Made by a program: the position numbers and the translations under genes. Positions 1-12,023 of a DNA stretch of 64,000 bases are shown in pieces. How positions within the stretch are numbered: position 1 is the first letter of the stretch; each line of letters begins with the position of its first letter. The notes under the pieces are model-generated. The model was not told the origin of the DNA. It searched no databases and saw only the letters and a list, made by a program, of their open reading frames with translations. The stretch covers positions 20,553,300-20,617,299 of the forward strand of contig CM057231.1 of assembly GCA_029891385.1 (NCBI GenBank). The letters are read 5' to 3'. This stretch comes from Erythroxylum novogranatense. Its lineage: Eukaryota > Streptophyta > Magnoliopsida > Malpighiales > Erythroxylaceae.

Positions 1-3000
1 TGTCTCAAGATTTGTGAATGCTGGGATGTGGTGAATGAAGGAGTTGCTGATTTTGGAGAAATATCAAACTTGACAGAACAACAAGAGTTGAGGGTGAGAC
101 AAGATAAAGACAAAGACTTCAAAGCACTCATCTTCTTAAGATCGGTGGTGAGTGAGACCATTCTTTTGAGACATGCTGGATGTAAGAACTCCAAGGAGCT
201 ATGGGAAACATTGAAGCTAGAGCATGTGGGGTCTGCACAATCCTTGAGATTAAAGAAGCAAGCTGTTATGAGGAGTTTTGAGAACTTTTCCATGAAAGAT
301 GAAGAGAATGTAGCTGCTGCAAAGACAAGATTCATGGGGCTAGTCCAACAACTGAAGGAGTTTGGTGAAAATACAAGTTCGGAGAGGTTAGTAGACAAAT
401 TTCTCAGCAGATTACCTTTAAGATTTGAAGCTAGCATAGCTCCTGTTGAATGGCAATTTAGTAATGACCCTGATTCTGTTACATTGGAGCAAGTTTTTAA
501 TGTTTTAGAAATGCATGAAGAGAGGCATGGGGTGAGAAGAGAAGGTGAGGAATTTGCCTTGAAGGCTGAACGGTTTAAGGTAGCAGAAACTCCACCATTC
601 CAAACCCAAACAAGAAACTTGAATCCAAACCAACTTGAACCAAATCTGATGCATTCCCAAACCCATCATTTGCCACAAACCTTCCCACAAAATAACCAAA
701 ATCAGTTCCAACCTTCAACCTTTCCACAGCAGCAATCTTATAAGCTTCAAATGCATACTCAGCCATCTCGATCCTACCCTCAAACTCAACATCAAACACC
801 TATGCTTTATCCAAACCATCAAACCATGAATCATTTTTCTGGCAATGCAAATCAGATGCAAAGTGGAGCAAGAGTGTCAAGATGGGGCATGTATCCTAGC
901 TGCAGATTTTGTGGAAAAACCAACCATGGAGCTGAGGAGTGTTTTTGGAATGAAAATGCTGAATGTGTTCATTGTGGGAAGAGAGGACACTCAAGAAGAG
1001 TATGTTATGAAAGGTGGCAATCCGAGCAACAAAATCCCCTAAGCCCTATCTATGGAAAACCCCCACCAATCCATCCCTTCCTAAGACAAAACACCTCTCC
1101 AAATCCAATACCAAATCAGTCCAAACCTTACCAAAATTTTCCTGAACACCAAATGTATCAAGCACACCATGTTAGTAGCTCGGGAAAGCCACATACTCCA
1201 CAGCCTTATCAACACCAGCCTCAAATGATTCCTCATCAACCAATTCAGCCCCAAATGAGCCATCCTTACATGTCACAACTCAACTACTCACAACAACCAC
1301 AATATCAACCAATGCAAATCCAAGCCTCAAACCAATTGTCACAAAACACTTCTCAAGCTACTCAAACCTCTTCAGAAATGTGCCTAAACTCCCAACTTAC
1401 CCCGCAGCCAAACTTCAATACCCAACCTGGAACTTCACGGCCAGCCAAACCATCCGAAAAGCCAATAACAGAAGAAAGTGTCTTTGTAGTGGAGACTTGC
1501 CATCAATTCAAAAACCAAGAATCAATAGTTAAGCTTTGTGCAGCTGAGGTAACCAATGAAAAAGGAGGAGATTGGTTGATCGATAGTGGTTGCTCCAACC
1601 ACATGACAAAGAAGAAGGAGGCATTTGTTGAAACAAATACTGATCTAAACACTGTTGTGAAAGTTGGCAATGGAGACATCATACCGGTTACTTGGAAGGG
1701 GAATGTGGAGCTGATCACCAAGGCTGGAAGTACCATACTCGAAGAGGTGTATTACATCCCTGAGCTAGATCAGAATTTGATAAGTGTAGGACAACTTTTG
1801 GAGAAAAATTACAAGGTGTATTTTGAAGATAACATGTGCAGAATTTTCAATGACCAAGGAGAATTAGTTCACAAAGTAGCAATGACAAACAGGGTTTTTA
1901 AGCTTCGAATGGCAGAAGTAGATGGAGTCTTTGTTGCTGCATCTATGACAGAAATGACACAACTATGGCATAGGAGGTATGGACATGGAAATGTGGACTA
2001 CATTGTTGAAATGCAAAGGAAAGAGCTGGTTCATGGTCTACCTCAATTGAGTAATAAGCTGAAAAATGTATGTGAGCCATGTGCTAAGGGAAAGAGCCAT
2101 GTTTTGCCCTTCCCTACAAGTGAATGGAGAGCCACGGAGAAACTACAATTGATTCACACTGATGTTTGTGGCCCAATGAACACACCATCAGCTGGAGGGA
2201 GTAGATATTATGTAGAATTCATTGATGATGTATCAAGATACACTTGGATTTACTTCATGAAAAGCAAGGATCAAGTGTTTGGCATGTTTAAGGTGTGGAG
2301 GGCAGAAGCTGAAGGACAATGTGGCAAGAAAGTAAGGTGTGTGAGAAGTGACCGAGGGGGAGAGTATGTATCAAAAGAGTTGAAAAATTATCTTGAAAGA
2401 GAGGGCATTTACCATCAATTTTCAGTAGCTTATACTCCACAGCAAAATGGAGTATCAGAGAGGAAAAATAGGACAATTATGGAGATGGCAAGAGCTATGA
2501 TGGCTGAAATGCAAGTGCCAAGGAGATTTTGGCCTGAGGCATGCTTCACTGCTGTATACTTGCAAAACCGGATGAAGACTAGAGCATTGAAGGAGAAGAC
2601 ACCATTTGAAGTTTGGTTTGGCACTAAACCGAAAGTGAACCATTTGAGAGTGTTTGGTTGTGTAGCATTTATGCACATACCTGAAGCAAGAAGAACAAAG
2701 TTAGATGAAAAGGCAATAAGGGGAGTAATGATGGGCTATAGCACCGAATCTAAAGGCTACAGAATCTATGATCCCAAAACAAAGAAAATGATGGTGTCAA
2801 GAGATGTGAAATTTGATGAAACTGAGGCATGGAATTGGGAAGAATCAGCAGGTGAAAATCTCAGAAGGATGGAGATTAAATTGCCCTTGAATGATGTAGA
2901 TGGAGCTGAAAACAATGTAGATGACAACAATGGAGATGGACTGAACAATGAAGATGGAGATGGACCACAAGAGGAGACAAACCAATCAGATCCATCAAGC

Positions 3001-4932
3001 TCCAATGATGTTGGAAGTGAAGGTCTTGAGGAGGAGCATTTACCTAGCTCAGAAAATGATGAAACAAATTCAGATTCACAAGAAGAGACATCAAGCTCGG
3101 ATAGTGCTCACAAGACAAGAGACTTGGCCTCCATTTATTATGAAACTAACCCTTTGTTTGATTTCAGGTATAATGCAGCTGTTGAAGAAATTGATGAAGC
3201 TCTAACATTGATGGAATGTGCATTTCTAGCTGAAGGTGAACCAATGACTTACAAGCAAGCCATTAAGCAAGGAGTTTGGCAAAGCTCAATGGATGAGGAG
3301 ATGAAAGCAATTGAAGAAAATGGAACATGGTTGCTGGTGGATCTGCCTCACCCGACACCAAGGTGGTTGATTCTAAGTGGATTTACAAGAAGAAGTTGAA
3401 CCCCGATGGAACAATTAACAAGTATAAAGCTAGGCTTGTTGTGAGGGGTTATAAACAAGAGTATGGAGTGGACTATACTGACACATACGCACCAGTGGCA
3501 AGGTTGGATACCGTCAGATTTTTGTTGGCTTTGGCTGCAAACAAGGGATGGAAAGTTCATCAAATGGACGTGAAGAGTGCCTTCTTGAATGGGATGCTAG
3601 ATGAAGATGTTTATTTGAAACAACCCGAAGGATATGTGAAGGAAGGTGAAGAGCAGAAAGTTTACAAGCTTGTGAAGGCCTTGTATGGTTTGAAACAAGC
3701 CCCAAGAGCTTGGTACTCAAGGATCAATAGCTACCTAATCCAAAATGGTTTTTCAAGAAGCAAAAGTGAAGCAACCTTATATGTAAAAATCAGAGGTGAA
3801 GATGACAGATTTGGGAAAGATGAGCTTCTTCCTAGGATTGGAGATAGACCAAAGAAGTGATGGGATCTTTGTGCATCAGAAAAAATATGCTGAAGAATTG
3901 ATAGAGAAATTCGGGCTGAAGGAGAGCAATGGAATGGGGACTCCTATGGAGCATCAGCTGAAGCTTGAACCAACCAGACCAGGTGAGGAATTTGATGCTA
4001 CTTACTATAGGAGTATGATTGGATCATTGATGTATTTGAGTGCTTCAAGACCTGATATTGTGTGTGCTTTGAACATTATGGCAAGTTTTAGTCAATTACC
4101 ATCGAGACAACATGCTATTTATGTTAGAAGAATTATTAGATATGTTAAGCATACACTTGAATGTGGAATCTGGTTTGGAAGAAGTGAGAAGGCAGAGTTG
4201 TGTGTATTCAGTGATGCTAGCTATGCTGGAGACAATGAGAGCAAGAGCAGAAGTGGTTATTGTTGCAGCCTAGGTTCAGGTGTTTTTGCATGGAGCTCAA
4301 AGAAGCAAAGAAGTGTTGCTCAATCCTCAGCTGAAGCAGAGTATGTGGCAGTGAATATGGCTGCCAAGCAAGCACAATGGCTGAAGAAAATCATGTTGGA
4401 TGTTGGTGAATTAAAGGAGAATTGTGTGACAATTTTTTGTGATTCAAGTGCAGCCATCTCAATGGCTGAAAATCCAGCAGATCATATTCGAACCAAACAT
4501 ATGAAAGTGAAGTATCATTATGTAAGGGAATTGATTGAGCAGAAGGAGATCAAGATGGCTTTTTGCAAATCAAGCTTTCAACTTGCAGATTTGTTCACCA
4601 AAGCACTACCGAAATGGAGATTTGAATCCTTGAGAAGTATGATAGGTGTGCAGCTTTTACAAAACAAAGGAGGAGATGTTGGGATGAATTGTTTTGTAAA
4701 ACCAGCTATGTTGAAGTTGGCTGAAGATCTTGCAATGTCAATCAAGTTGAAGAAGAAAAGAAGAGTGAAGATCAAGTTCAATCATCCTAGACTCATCAGA
4801 AAATTGAAGTTGATGATATTGGGCATAATTCAAGGCTGCATGGTTCAAGGAAATGAAGATCAAATTCAGATGAGAGAAATTCAATGGAAAGGGGAAGATG
4901 GAGGCAAGATGGAAGCAATAATAAAGAATTGA
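1..4932 (+). pseudogene. Copia-A gag-pol polyprotein, broken
   Basis: The frame is open from base 1 (gag, WDVVNEG near the edge) to 3399; the apparent start at 28 is a GTG inside gag. Visible in order: gag; two zinc knuckles at about 898-1010 (CRFCGKTNHGAEEC, CVHCGKRGHSRRVC) embedded in a long Q/P/N-rich region; protease DSGCSNH near 1578; integrase HTDVCGP near 2155, RSDRGGEY near 2345 and NGVSERKNRT near 2448; RT from about 3350; RNase H from about 4200 to 4650. Two lesions break it. A frame change sits at about 3350 (frame 1 to 3). A second junction at 3799-3809 returns to frame 1 and skips the RT catalytic YVDD segment entirely. The last ~85 codons (4677-4932) only run into the LTR. The copy cannot make a working RT. 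Confidence 0.9.
4666..4676 (+). promoter_or_regulatory. Polypurine tract of copia-A
   Basis: AAAGGAGGAGA lies immediately before TGTTGGG. A purine run next to a TG-starting LTR is the plus-strand priming site of copia elements, and it fixes the 3' LTR start. Confidence 0.75.
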
Positions 4933-6283
4933 AAATGTGCAGATTTTGCATCAAGAAGGAAAAAAACAGAAGTGAAGATGCAGTGCAGGAGGAATAATTA
5001 TGTTTTTTAACACTCTAAGGACCAAAAGGATGCAAAGGAATGAGAGAAATTCGTAATCCCCAGATTTGGCCAAAATTCAGAGATTAGGCGTGGGCACGCC
5101 TAAGGTTGGAATTTGGGCTCTGCAACAACAAACAAGCAATTTTCCAGATCAAGTTTCAAGTTAGTTTAATCAACATAATCAGAGGTAATTGGAACTGAAC
5201 AAGACATGTGTAGCTGGTCATTTTTGTAGCTGACAAGAAGATTTACAAAATCAGAATTTGTCTACAGGTTTTCTTGTTTTTATTAGCTCTTAGAGACATC
5301 AGTTTCTGTTATGCAAAAGTTAGTGCTTTTATGTTTTTCCAGATGAGGAAAGTTCTGTTAGACCATCAGTTCTTGTTTTTTACTTTTCAGTTATTAGAAA
5401 AAGTTGTATCAGATGTAGAGAGCTCATTATGAAGCTCATGTTTTTTACTTTTCCAGAGAGAGCTTATGAATGAAAAAAACCAGAAAAGTCCAGATACGAA
5501 CTTCAGTTTACATATTGTGTTTTTGCTCTTTGATTTTCCAGTAGCTGAACTTAGTAGTTTAGAAGAGCAGTAGATGTTTTGTTTTACTCTGCAAAAATCT
5601 GAAGCTAGTTTTGTATCTGAGTTGAAGTTAAAAAAACAGAAGTTGAGCTGTAGTAGTGATTGAAATACTCTGTTTTGTTGTTGAAAAATCTGAAGCAGGT
5701 TGAGTGTTTCTTGAGTTCGAAAATTTCAAACAATACACAAGTTTTTCTGGTTTTCAGTTTCAGCCCTTACTTTATCAAGTTTTAATTCCAGTCCATTTTC
5801 CTTATGTTGTCCGAGTAGCATTTAACTTCACAGAAGTTAAGTATTTTAAGGTAGAGTTGCTGAAACAAAATATAGATTTCAAAATTGTAAATCTGCAGTA
5901 GTTTTCATTTATTTCTAGCTGAGAGCCAAATCTTCACAAACGTACCAAATCCATACAAACACTTTAACTCATCTGTTGAGTTTTATTTTGCATATTGAGA
6001 GGAGCATTTCAGATTGTAAAATCAAACTATCAGCATTCATTCCCTTGGAAGCTGACGTGAACAGTAGAGCTACACTCCTACACTCATTTTTCGTTACACA
6101 CAATACTAAACACCATACATTCCCTGACTTGAGAGAGGCTTGAGCTAGAATTTTGAAGGTGCATTACACATTCAGTTCACATAGTTAAGGAGACAGAAGT
6201 TGCAATCGTTGTCTGCTGAAGGCTTGCATGAACAGTACACCAAATGTTTGACACTTTGCTTCAACCAAACTGAAGGCTCAACA
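4677..6283 (+). repeat. Copia-A 3' LTR (right end inferred)
   Basis: It begins TGTTGGGATG just after the polypurine tract. The sequence is non-coding, with T-rich stretches and repeated TTTTACTTTTCCAG-like words around 5380-5460. The right end is set at CTCAACA (6283), giving terminal TGTTG/CAACA, about 1.6 kb. A shorter LTR ending at another CAACA near 5130 cannot be excluded. Confidence 0.5.
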
Positions 6284-7185
6284 GGTTGTGGACTGAAGGC
6301 GATTTCTTCAATCAGTCAAGGAGGCCCCTAGCAAGACCTAGTTGTAAAAGCTTGGGCTATGGCTCGTTGGGGCAAGAGAGGACTTCAAAAGGTAATGCTT
6401 AGGGAGGATGAATCGTTGCTTTTTAAATTTGTAGAGAATGCTAATCTGACTGAGATTATCGAACAAGGGCCGTGGCATATCGGGGACTAACCCCTATTTT
6501 TACAACAATGGAAACCAGGAATAGGTTTAGATGGAGGAACAATTGAAGCTATTCCCTTGTGGGTTCAGTTTCATGGATTACCGATGGAAGCCTTCCACCA
6601 TTTGGCAAGTGCATTGGGCAAACCTATTTGTATGGACTCTCAAACAATAGCAATGGAGAGGATTAGGTATGTGAAGATTTGCTTAAAAATTCCTAAGTAC
6701 GCTACTTTACCAGAAATCTTGCATATTCTTCGTCTTGGAGAAACAGGTGAGTTGGTAAAAGATGAAATTTCTATATTTTACCCCTAAAAACCTTAATTTA
6801 TAGTAAGAAATGGGTAGCTACTGGAAAAATCCTTAAATCTGGATGACATGATGATTTAGTGAATAATGTAAGTCTATCCAAGGGACAAGTGAGAGTGCTA
6901 AGAAATGGCTAGAATACTAATGAGAATGGGGATGAGACGATTGTGGATGACTTGGCAATGGTGGTGCAGGGAGGAATTTTAATCTTGAGTAAGCAAAATG
7001 TTGAAGATGTTGCAATGCTTGGTAATAATTTGGAGAGTTCCAACGTTTTGATAAATGAAATTGAGATACCTCATGAGGAGGAGGAATGCGCTAATGACAG
7101 TGTTAAATCTGGGGAGCCTTTGAGTTCTCCTAATGCGACTAAGTACAATCAGATAGATAAGGGTAGAGGTGGATTAATTGGCTAG
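6284..7185 (+). pseudogene. LINE ORF1 fragment (DUF4283-like)
   Basis: One frame reads, with stops, a peptide like the N-terminal DUF4283 region of plant LINE ORF1 proteins: GPWHIGD, then LFLQQWKPGI, IPLWVQFHGLPMEAFHH and GKPICMD. The W-x-P-G and PLWVQ..GLP words are family hallmarks. An in-frame TAA at 6488-6490 breaks it, and more stops occur after 6780. A further open stretch (6943-7185) is acidic and resembles the variable ORF1 linker. The 5' end abuts the copia-A LTR; the EN and RT parts of this LINE are not adjacent. Normal role of the family: RNA-binding protein of a non-LTR retrotransposon. Confidence 0.65.
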
Positions 7186-7343
7186 AAGATAGTATTAACC
7201 CAGGGAGCTTAATTATATGGATTGTCTTGAAAAAGGATGTACAGCACCGGTTATTGCTATAGAGAAGGAGGCAAAATCAGATAAGATTTACATCCTATCA
7301 AAGTAGATGACTCTTATGTGTCACTACCCGGACTTGCTTTTAC

Positions 7344-8958
7344 ATGACACTAGAGAAGAAAGAAAACTTTCGTTTAGTTTTGAAGAATGTAAAACTACCA
7401 CAAAGTTGTGCATCAAATATTACACGATGTGTTGATTTTAGTAAGAAAAGAATATTAGGATACAAAAGTCATGATTCTAACATTATTATGCATCACTTAC
7501 TCCAATTTGTTGTAAGGAAAACACTTCAAAAAAAAAATTACGGTTGTTTTTTAGTAGATTAGGTGCTTTTTTTAAAAGGGTATGCAGTATAAGTAATTAG
7601 GCTAGTGATCTTAAACATCTGGAGAAGGAAATTGTGGAAGTACTATGTCACCTTGAAACAATATTTCTACCTTATTTCTTTGACATCATAGTTCATTTAC
7701 CTCTTCATTTACCAAAGCAAATCAAATATATTAGAGTAGTGCATTGCCACTCTATGTACTTTGTTGAGAGGTATTTGAGTAGGTTAAAAAGATTTGTTCG
7801 TAACAAAATCCAATCAAAAGGGTCTATTGTTGAAGGATACTTATCTAAAGAATGTGCAATTTTTTGTTGTATTTATATGCGTCATGATGTGAGAAAAAAT
7901 ATAATAGGCATATGGAACACAATGACAATACAAATCTTTTTAACGCATCTTCTTCATTTTTCTAAAAGTTGGTCATCCTATTGGAGGGAAAGGGTGAAGG
8001 AAAGGCAAACTTGTAAGTTTAGCCTTAAACACATTTCATTAAGCTCATCGATACATTTTATTTAATTCAAATGACAAAGATGATAAGAAGTACATTAGGT
8101 AAGATACACATACATTATTAATCCATCTTAAGATCTTTTTTTATTGCCATTATATTAATTAACATGTGTCATTTTTTTTAGGAAGCATTAAAAATTGAAA
8201 GAGACAAGCACTAAAAGAAGTCGATAGGCAAGGGTACAAAATCATTCCAATGAGTTTCCTCAATGGTTTCAAGATAGGGTGATATCTTATAATGATAACT
8301 TAAGTCATATTCCTTGGTTGTCTAAAGGCCCTAACAATGTGGCAAAGAAATATTCAAGTTATGTCGTTAATGGATACAAGTTTATGACTAAAAAAATGGG
8401 ATGCGAGGTGTAAGAATCAAAATAGTGCAGTTTCTTTGACAGCATTAACTCCGAATTTTCCAAGTTCTAGAGATCAAAATCCAACACTTGGAAATGTGAC
8501 ATATTATGGAGCAATAGAGGAAATTATTGAAGTAAATTATTGGGGGCTATTTAGTGTAATGTTGTTTAAATGTTGTTGGTATCAAGAGGAGAAAGACGAT
8601 TATGGCCTTACTCAAGTAAACTTCAAAATTTTATGTTATATGGATGATCCTTTTATATTGGGAAGTCAAATTCATCAAGTATTTTATGTAGCTGATTGTT
8701 TTGAGGAAGGTTGTCATTACGTGGAGAAGAAGGTACCTAAGTATCAGTTTAATAATAAAAATGTTGAAGAAACATATTGGGGAGAACCAAATACCTATGT
8801 CATTGATTTCTTTCAAAATAATGGTGATAGACCCTAATTGGTCTAGAGAAGATTTACTTGTAGACACTGTGGGCATACCTTCAAATATCTTAAATATAGA
8901 AGCAGAAAACGATGATGATGAAGATGATATAAACTTTGATGACATGAATTGGGATTAG
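7344..8958 (+). pseudogene. En/Spm transposase (TNP2-like), C-terminal part
   Basis: 7344-7562 reads KNVKLPQSCASNITRCVD, like the segment before DUF4218 in TNP2 transposases. 7634-8065 carries the DUF4218 signature (CHLETIFLPYFFDIIVHL, ERYLSRLKRFVRNK, EGYLSKECA). 8436-8830 carries DUF4216 (TYYGAIEEIIEVNYWG, VLFKCCW-like, QVFYVADCFEEG), and an acidic tail extends to 8958. The catalytic N-terminal half is missing, and stops and frame changes separate the blocks (near 7562, 8065 and 8840). Intron remnants are likely at 8066-8435. Known role of the family: transposase of CACTA elements. This copy is non-functional. Confidence 0.75.
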
Positions 8959-10470
8959 GATTGGATGGATATTGATCAATAATCTTTTATAGAAGGTCCT
9001 TATTTATTTTTCTTTCTATATTAAAAAATATTTTTTATTACTATATGTTTAAATATAAACTTTATAATCTAGTTGTTTATATAGCTGTAACAACAATATT
9101 CTTTACTGTTATAGGTCTTTACAGTGAAAAAAGGGAAGAAGCAAACATGTGCAACTAAATTTTTTGCACTAGGGTATGTAGTTAATTTTGTAAGAAAGCA
9201 ACAAAAGAAGACTCGTGCTTATGAACTACAAGATTCATCTTATCTATCACATAAAGAACAAGAGTATTTGGGAAATAGTGAAGAGAAATGCCAATTCATT
9301 AAAGAAAAGGTACATGTTCTGTCATTTGCTTTAGTAATATATAGGTGATTATTCTATTGTTAAATTTGCTTGACATATAGTTGCCATATATATGTGATTA
9401 TCCTACTGTTAAATTGATTTTTCTTTCCACTGGTTTTCATTGTGACAAATTTTAATAGAAAGGAAAGGATCAATCATGTAAGAAGAATGGCAGACTGTAA
9501 CCTTTATGTCCTTCAGGTAGTATTACTGATTTTTTAAGGTGGAAAGAACAAAAAAAACTTATTGAAATACATGAAAATGTAGTAGAAGGTGAAGCAAAGG
9601 AAGCAATTGTTGAAGAAGATTCTACTTTTGTAAGGTGGAAAGAATTATTAACTAAAATGATGGAACAACAATTTGAACAACATGAAGATGTAGTAGAAGG
9701 AAATGGATATGATATAAGCATGGATATGGTAGAAATTGCTACTACCCAATGCAATGGTAATCATAAAATTTACTATTTTAAAAATTTTCTCTTTTGTATA
9801 CTAACATTAATAGTTATTTTAAATATAGAATTTGTTACGAAGAAGGGGAGAGGTCCAACTTTGCTTAAGCATGTTCATGCAAGATCCATGGAACAATGCA
9901 AACAAAATTTTTTTCAATGCTCTTAATAAGGTGATTGGTCCAACTGAGAAGACGTTGAATGAAATCATACTTTTCTTGGGTACTGTAGCACGTAAAAAAA
10001 ACCTTGCACATCTAAACCATGTTAATTGGCGACAAATTCCCAAAGAACCTATTTGGGAATATGTTAATGTAAGAAATCATTATCTTAATGTTCCTTTCAA
10101 TTTTAAATTTATGACATTTAAATGAGTATTTATTAAATTGCAGAAGAGATGTATTCAACCATTATAAGGTAAAGAATGAACTTTGAAAACTATTAGAGAT
10201 GTATGGAGATTTTCAAGTGTAGAGTGAAGCAAAAGCATTTCAAACAGTATATGACAGATGCACAAAGAATGGCCAATCGTCCTAACTATAAAAGCAAAGA
10301 AGTCTTTGAGGATCTCATTTCTTATTGGAACCACCCATATGTGAAGGTATGATAATTATTATTACTTTTTACAAATTAGTTACATGATACCTAACTAATA
10401 TAATGATTTAATGTGTAGAAAATTACTGAAGCAAATATTTAAAATAGAAAACAATAAACCGAAATGGACA

Positions 10471-10475
10471 CAATT
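10471..10475 (+). repeat. Target-site duplication CAATT, left of gypsy-1
   Basis: CAATT directly precedes the LTR start TGTAGCG and recurs at 21107-21111 directly after the LTR end GTTACA. Removing the element and one copy leaves the CACTA-1 exon frame open across the site. Confidence 0.9.
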
Positions 10476-10847
10476 TGTAGCGCCCCCTCATCGTAGGGTA
10501 CACATCGAGAAACCCGTAGGTCGCTCCGACACGTATCCCACGATAAAGGTTCACTACCAGAAAATTTCGCTAAAATCCACATGGCATCGCAGTAATAATT
10601 GCAATAAATCAGAAATCAGAAAATTAATATCCAAAATGTAATTTATCCAATACAATCATTCAATCCAGAATAGACAAATCTATCAGTCTCCTAACAAAAT
10701 CAAAAGGAAAAGCGATACAGCGTCTATCCTAAGTCATCCTCAAAATGCTAACCCAAATGACCGACCTTTGAGCCATCACGATCCTCGCCAAAGCTTCTTG
10801 CGGCGAGAAAGAAAGGTCTTCAGAGTTAGGAGTCTACTCTAACATTC

Positions 10848-11527
10848 CTGAAAAATAGGTTGCAATTTCGGGGTGAGTTTGCGAACTCAGTGAGAAACCA
10901 TCATCGATGGTTCGCTCAAATCATGCATTACGCTACCTGGCGTCTGATATATCTGATAATATTCATTACCAATATAATATAACGATCTATAACGATTGCG
11001 ATGTCGGTAGCCACTTACGATACAAGTAACAATAAGCGGTAATTTAGAACAATTTGCAATAACGATGCGATCTACGATATTTCATATTATCACGTATTTC
11101 AGTAGTCGTCACAACACAGTCAATCATGTAAATGCAATGCATATGTGACTCTTTCCAGTTATTCAGTTTTGTGCCCAAGTGCTCGGTCGATTATCTGATG
11201 TGGGCCGTGATTTTCTCCCCTGCTAAGCCCGTCGATCTGATGTATGAGCTCAAGCTCATTTCGATGAAAATAGCAACTTGGGACACATTCCATTATGTGA
11301 TCATGCATTTATGCATGCGGTACCATGTTCGATAATTTACGATGTGTGGCTATAAAGCCCGGTGTTGATCCAAAGATCACGTAATGATGCGATTCAATTC
11401 GATAAAACATGCAATTCAATCCATTACATGCCGGTAGTCATACGGTAGTCATATAATTCACCTTTGCATGTAATTCACGATAAGCATGTAAGCACCCGAA
11501 ATTTGAGAAACCAACTAGGTTACTCAC
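10848..11527 (-). other. Putative intron in gypsy-1 LTR leader (left copy)
   Basis: On the sense strand a donor TTACG|GTGAGTAACC starts at 11527, and an acceptor CCTATTTTTCAG|GAATG ends at 10848 (680 nt). A hairpin, AACCATC-ATC-GATGGTT (10896-10912), lies about 50 nt before the acceptor. The same donor, hairpin and acceptor occur in the right LTR and in both LTRs of the unrelated-looking LARD element. Splicing is inferred; no transcript evidence is available here. Confidence 0.4.
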
Positions 11528-12023
11528 CGTAACTTCCGAACTCTTGCTGAAGTCCCAAAGAATGTCCGTGGAGCGACGGTCCAGCGGTGCCTCTGTAATA
11601 ATAAAATGCAGTCCCATTACTAGATGCTCAATTTACGTGACAAGAATGCATATGTCTCAATGAAATGATGTACAATGCATGTTCACGATTTCCGGTGCTA
11701 ATACCCAATTTTGGACTCTTAGGTCCAATTCGACTCTTAGTTCATTGATCGACGATAATTGCTCCATTCCTAGAATTGATCAATTTCCTCAATTCATATT
11801 CTCTATAACCATTTCCTATTCATTCGGTCAAAACCTCTATTGCAATTTCCAATTTAAAACTCCAATTTGAATTTAATCCTTAGTCGACTGAATTTGTAAT
11901 TTTCTAAGTCCTAATTCCAAAAACCTCAAACACACCTCTTCGGACAACTAGGGTGGAGGTCGCGACCAGGGGTGCGCCTGGTGCTCACCCGTATGCCCAT
12001 AGGCCGCCTCAGAGTTATTGCTC

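Larger units (their letters stand above)
1..6283 (+). mobile_element. Copia-A: Ty1/copia LTR retrotransposon, 3' portion
   Basis: The domain order is gag, CCHC knuckles, protease, integrase, reverse transcriptase, RNase H, then a purine tract and a 3' LTR. Integrase ahead of RT is the Ty1/copia arrangement. The reading frame is open from base 1, so the 5' LTR, primer-binding site and gag N-terminus lie left of the window. The right end at 6283 (CTCAACA, matching the TGTTG start of the LTR) is inferred, because no second LTR is present for comparison. DNA just after it reads as LINE ORF1, so the element probably inserted into that LINE. Confidence 0.85.

Noticed and set aside
28..30. Apparent start of the copia-A frame
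   Set aside because: The codon is GTG and the gag frame is open upstream to base 1, so the true start is outside the window.
575..799. Minus-strand frames across copia-A gag-pol
   Set aside because: Shadow frames of the long plus-strand polyprotein.
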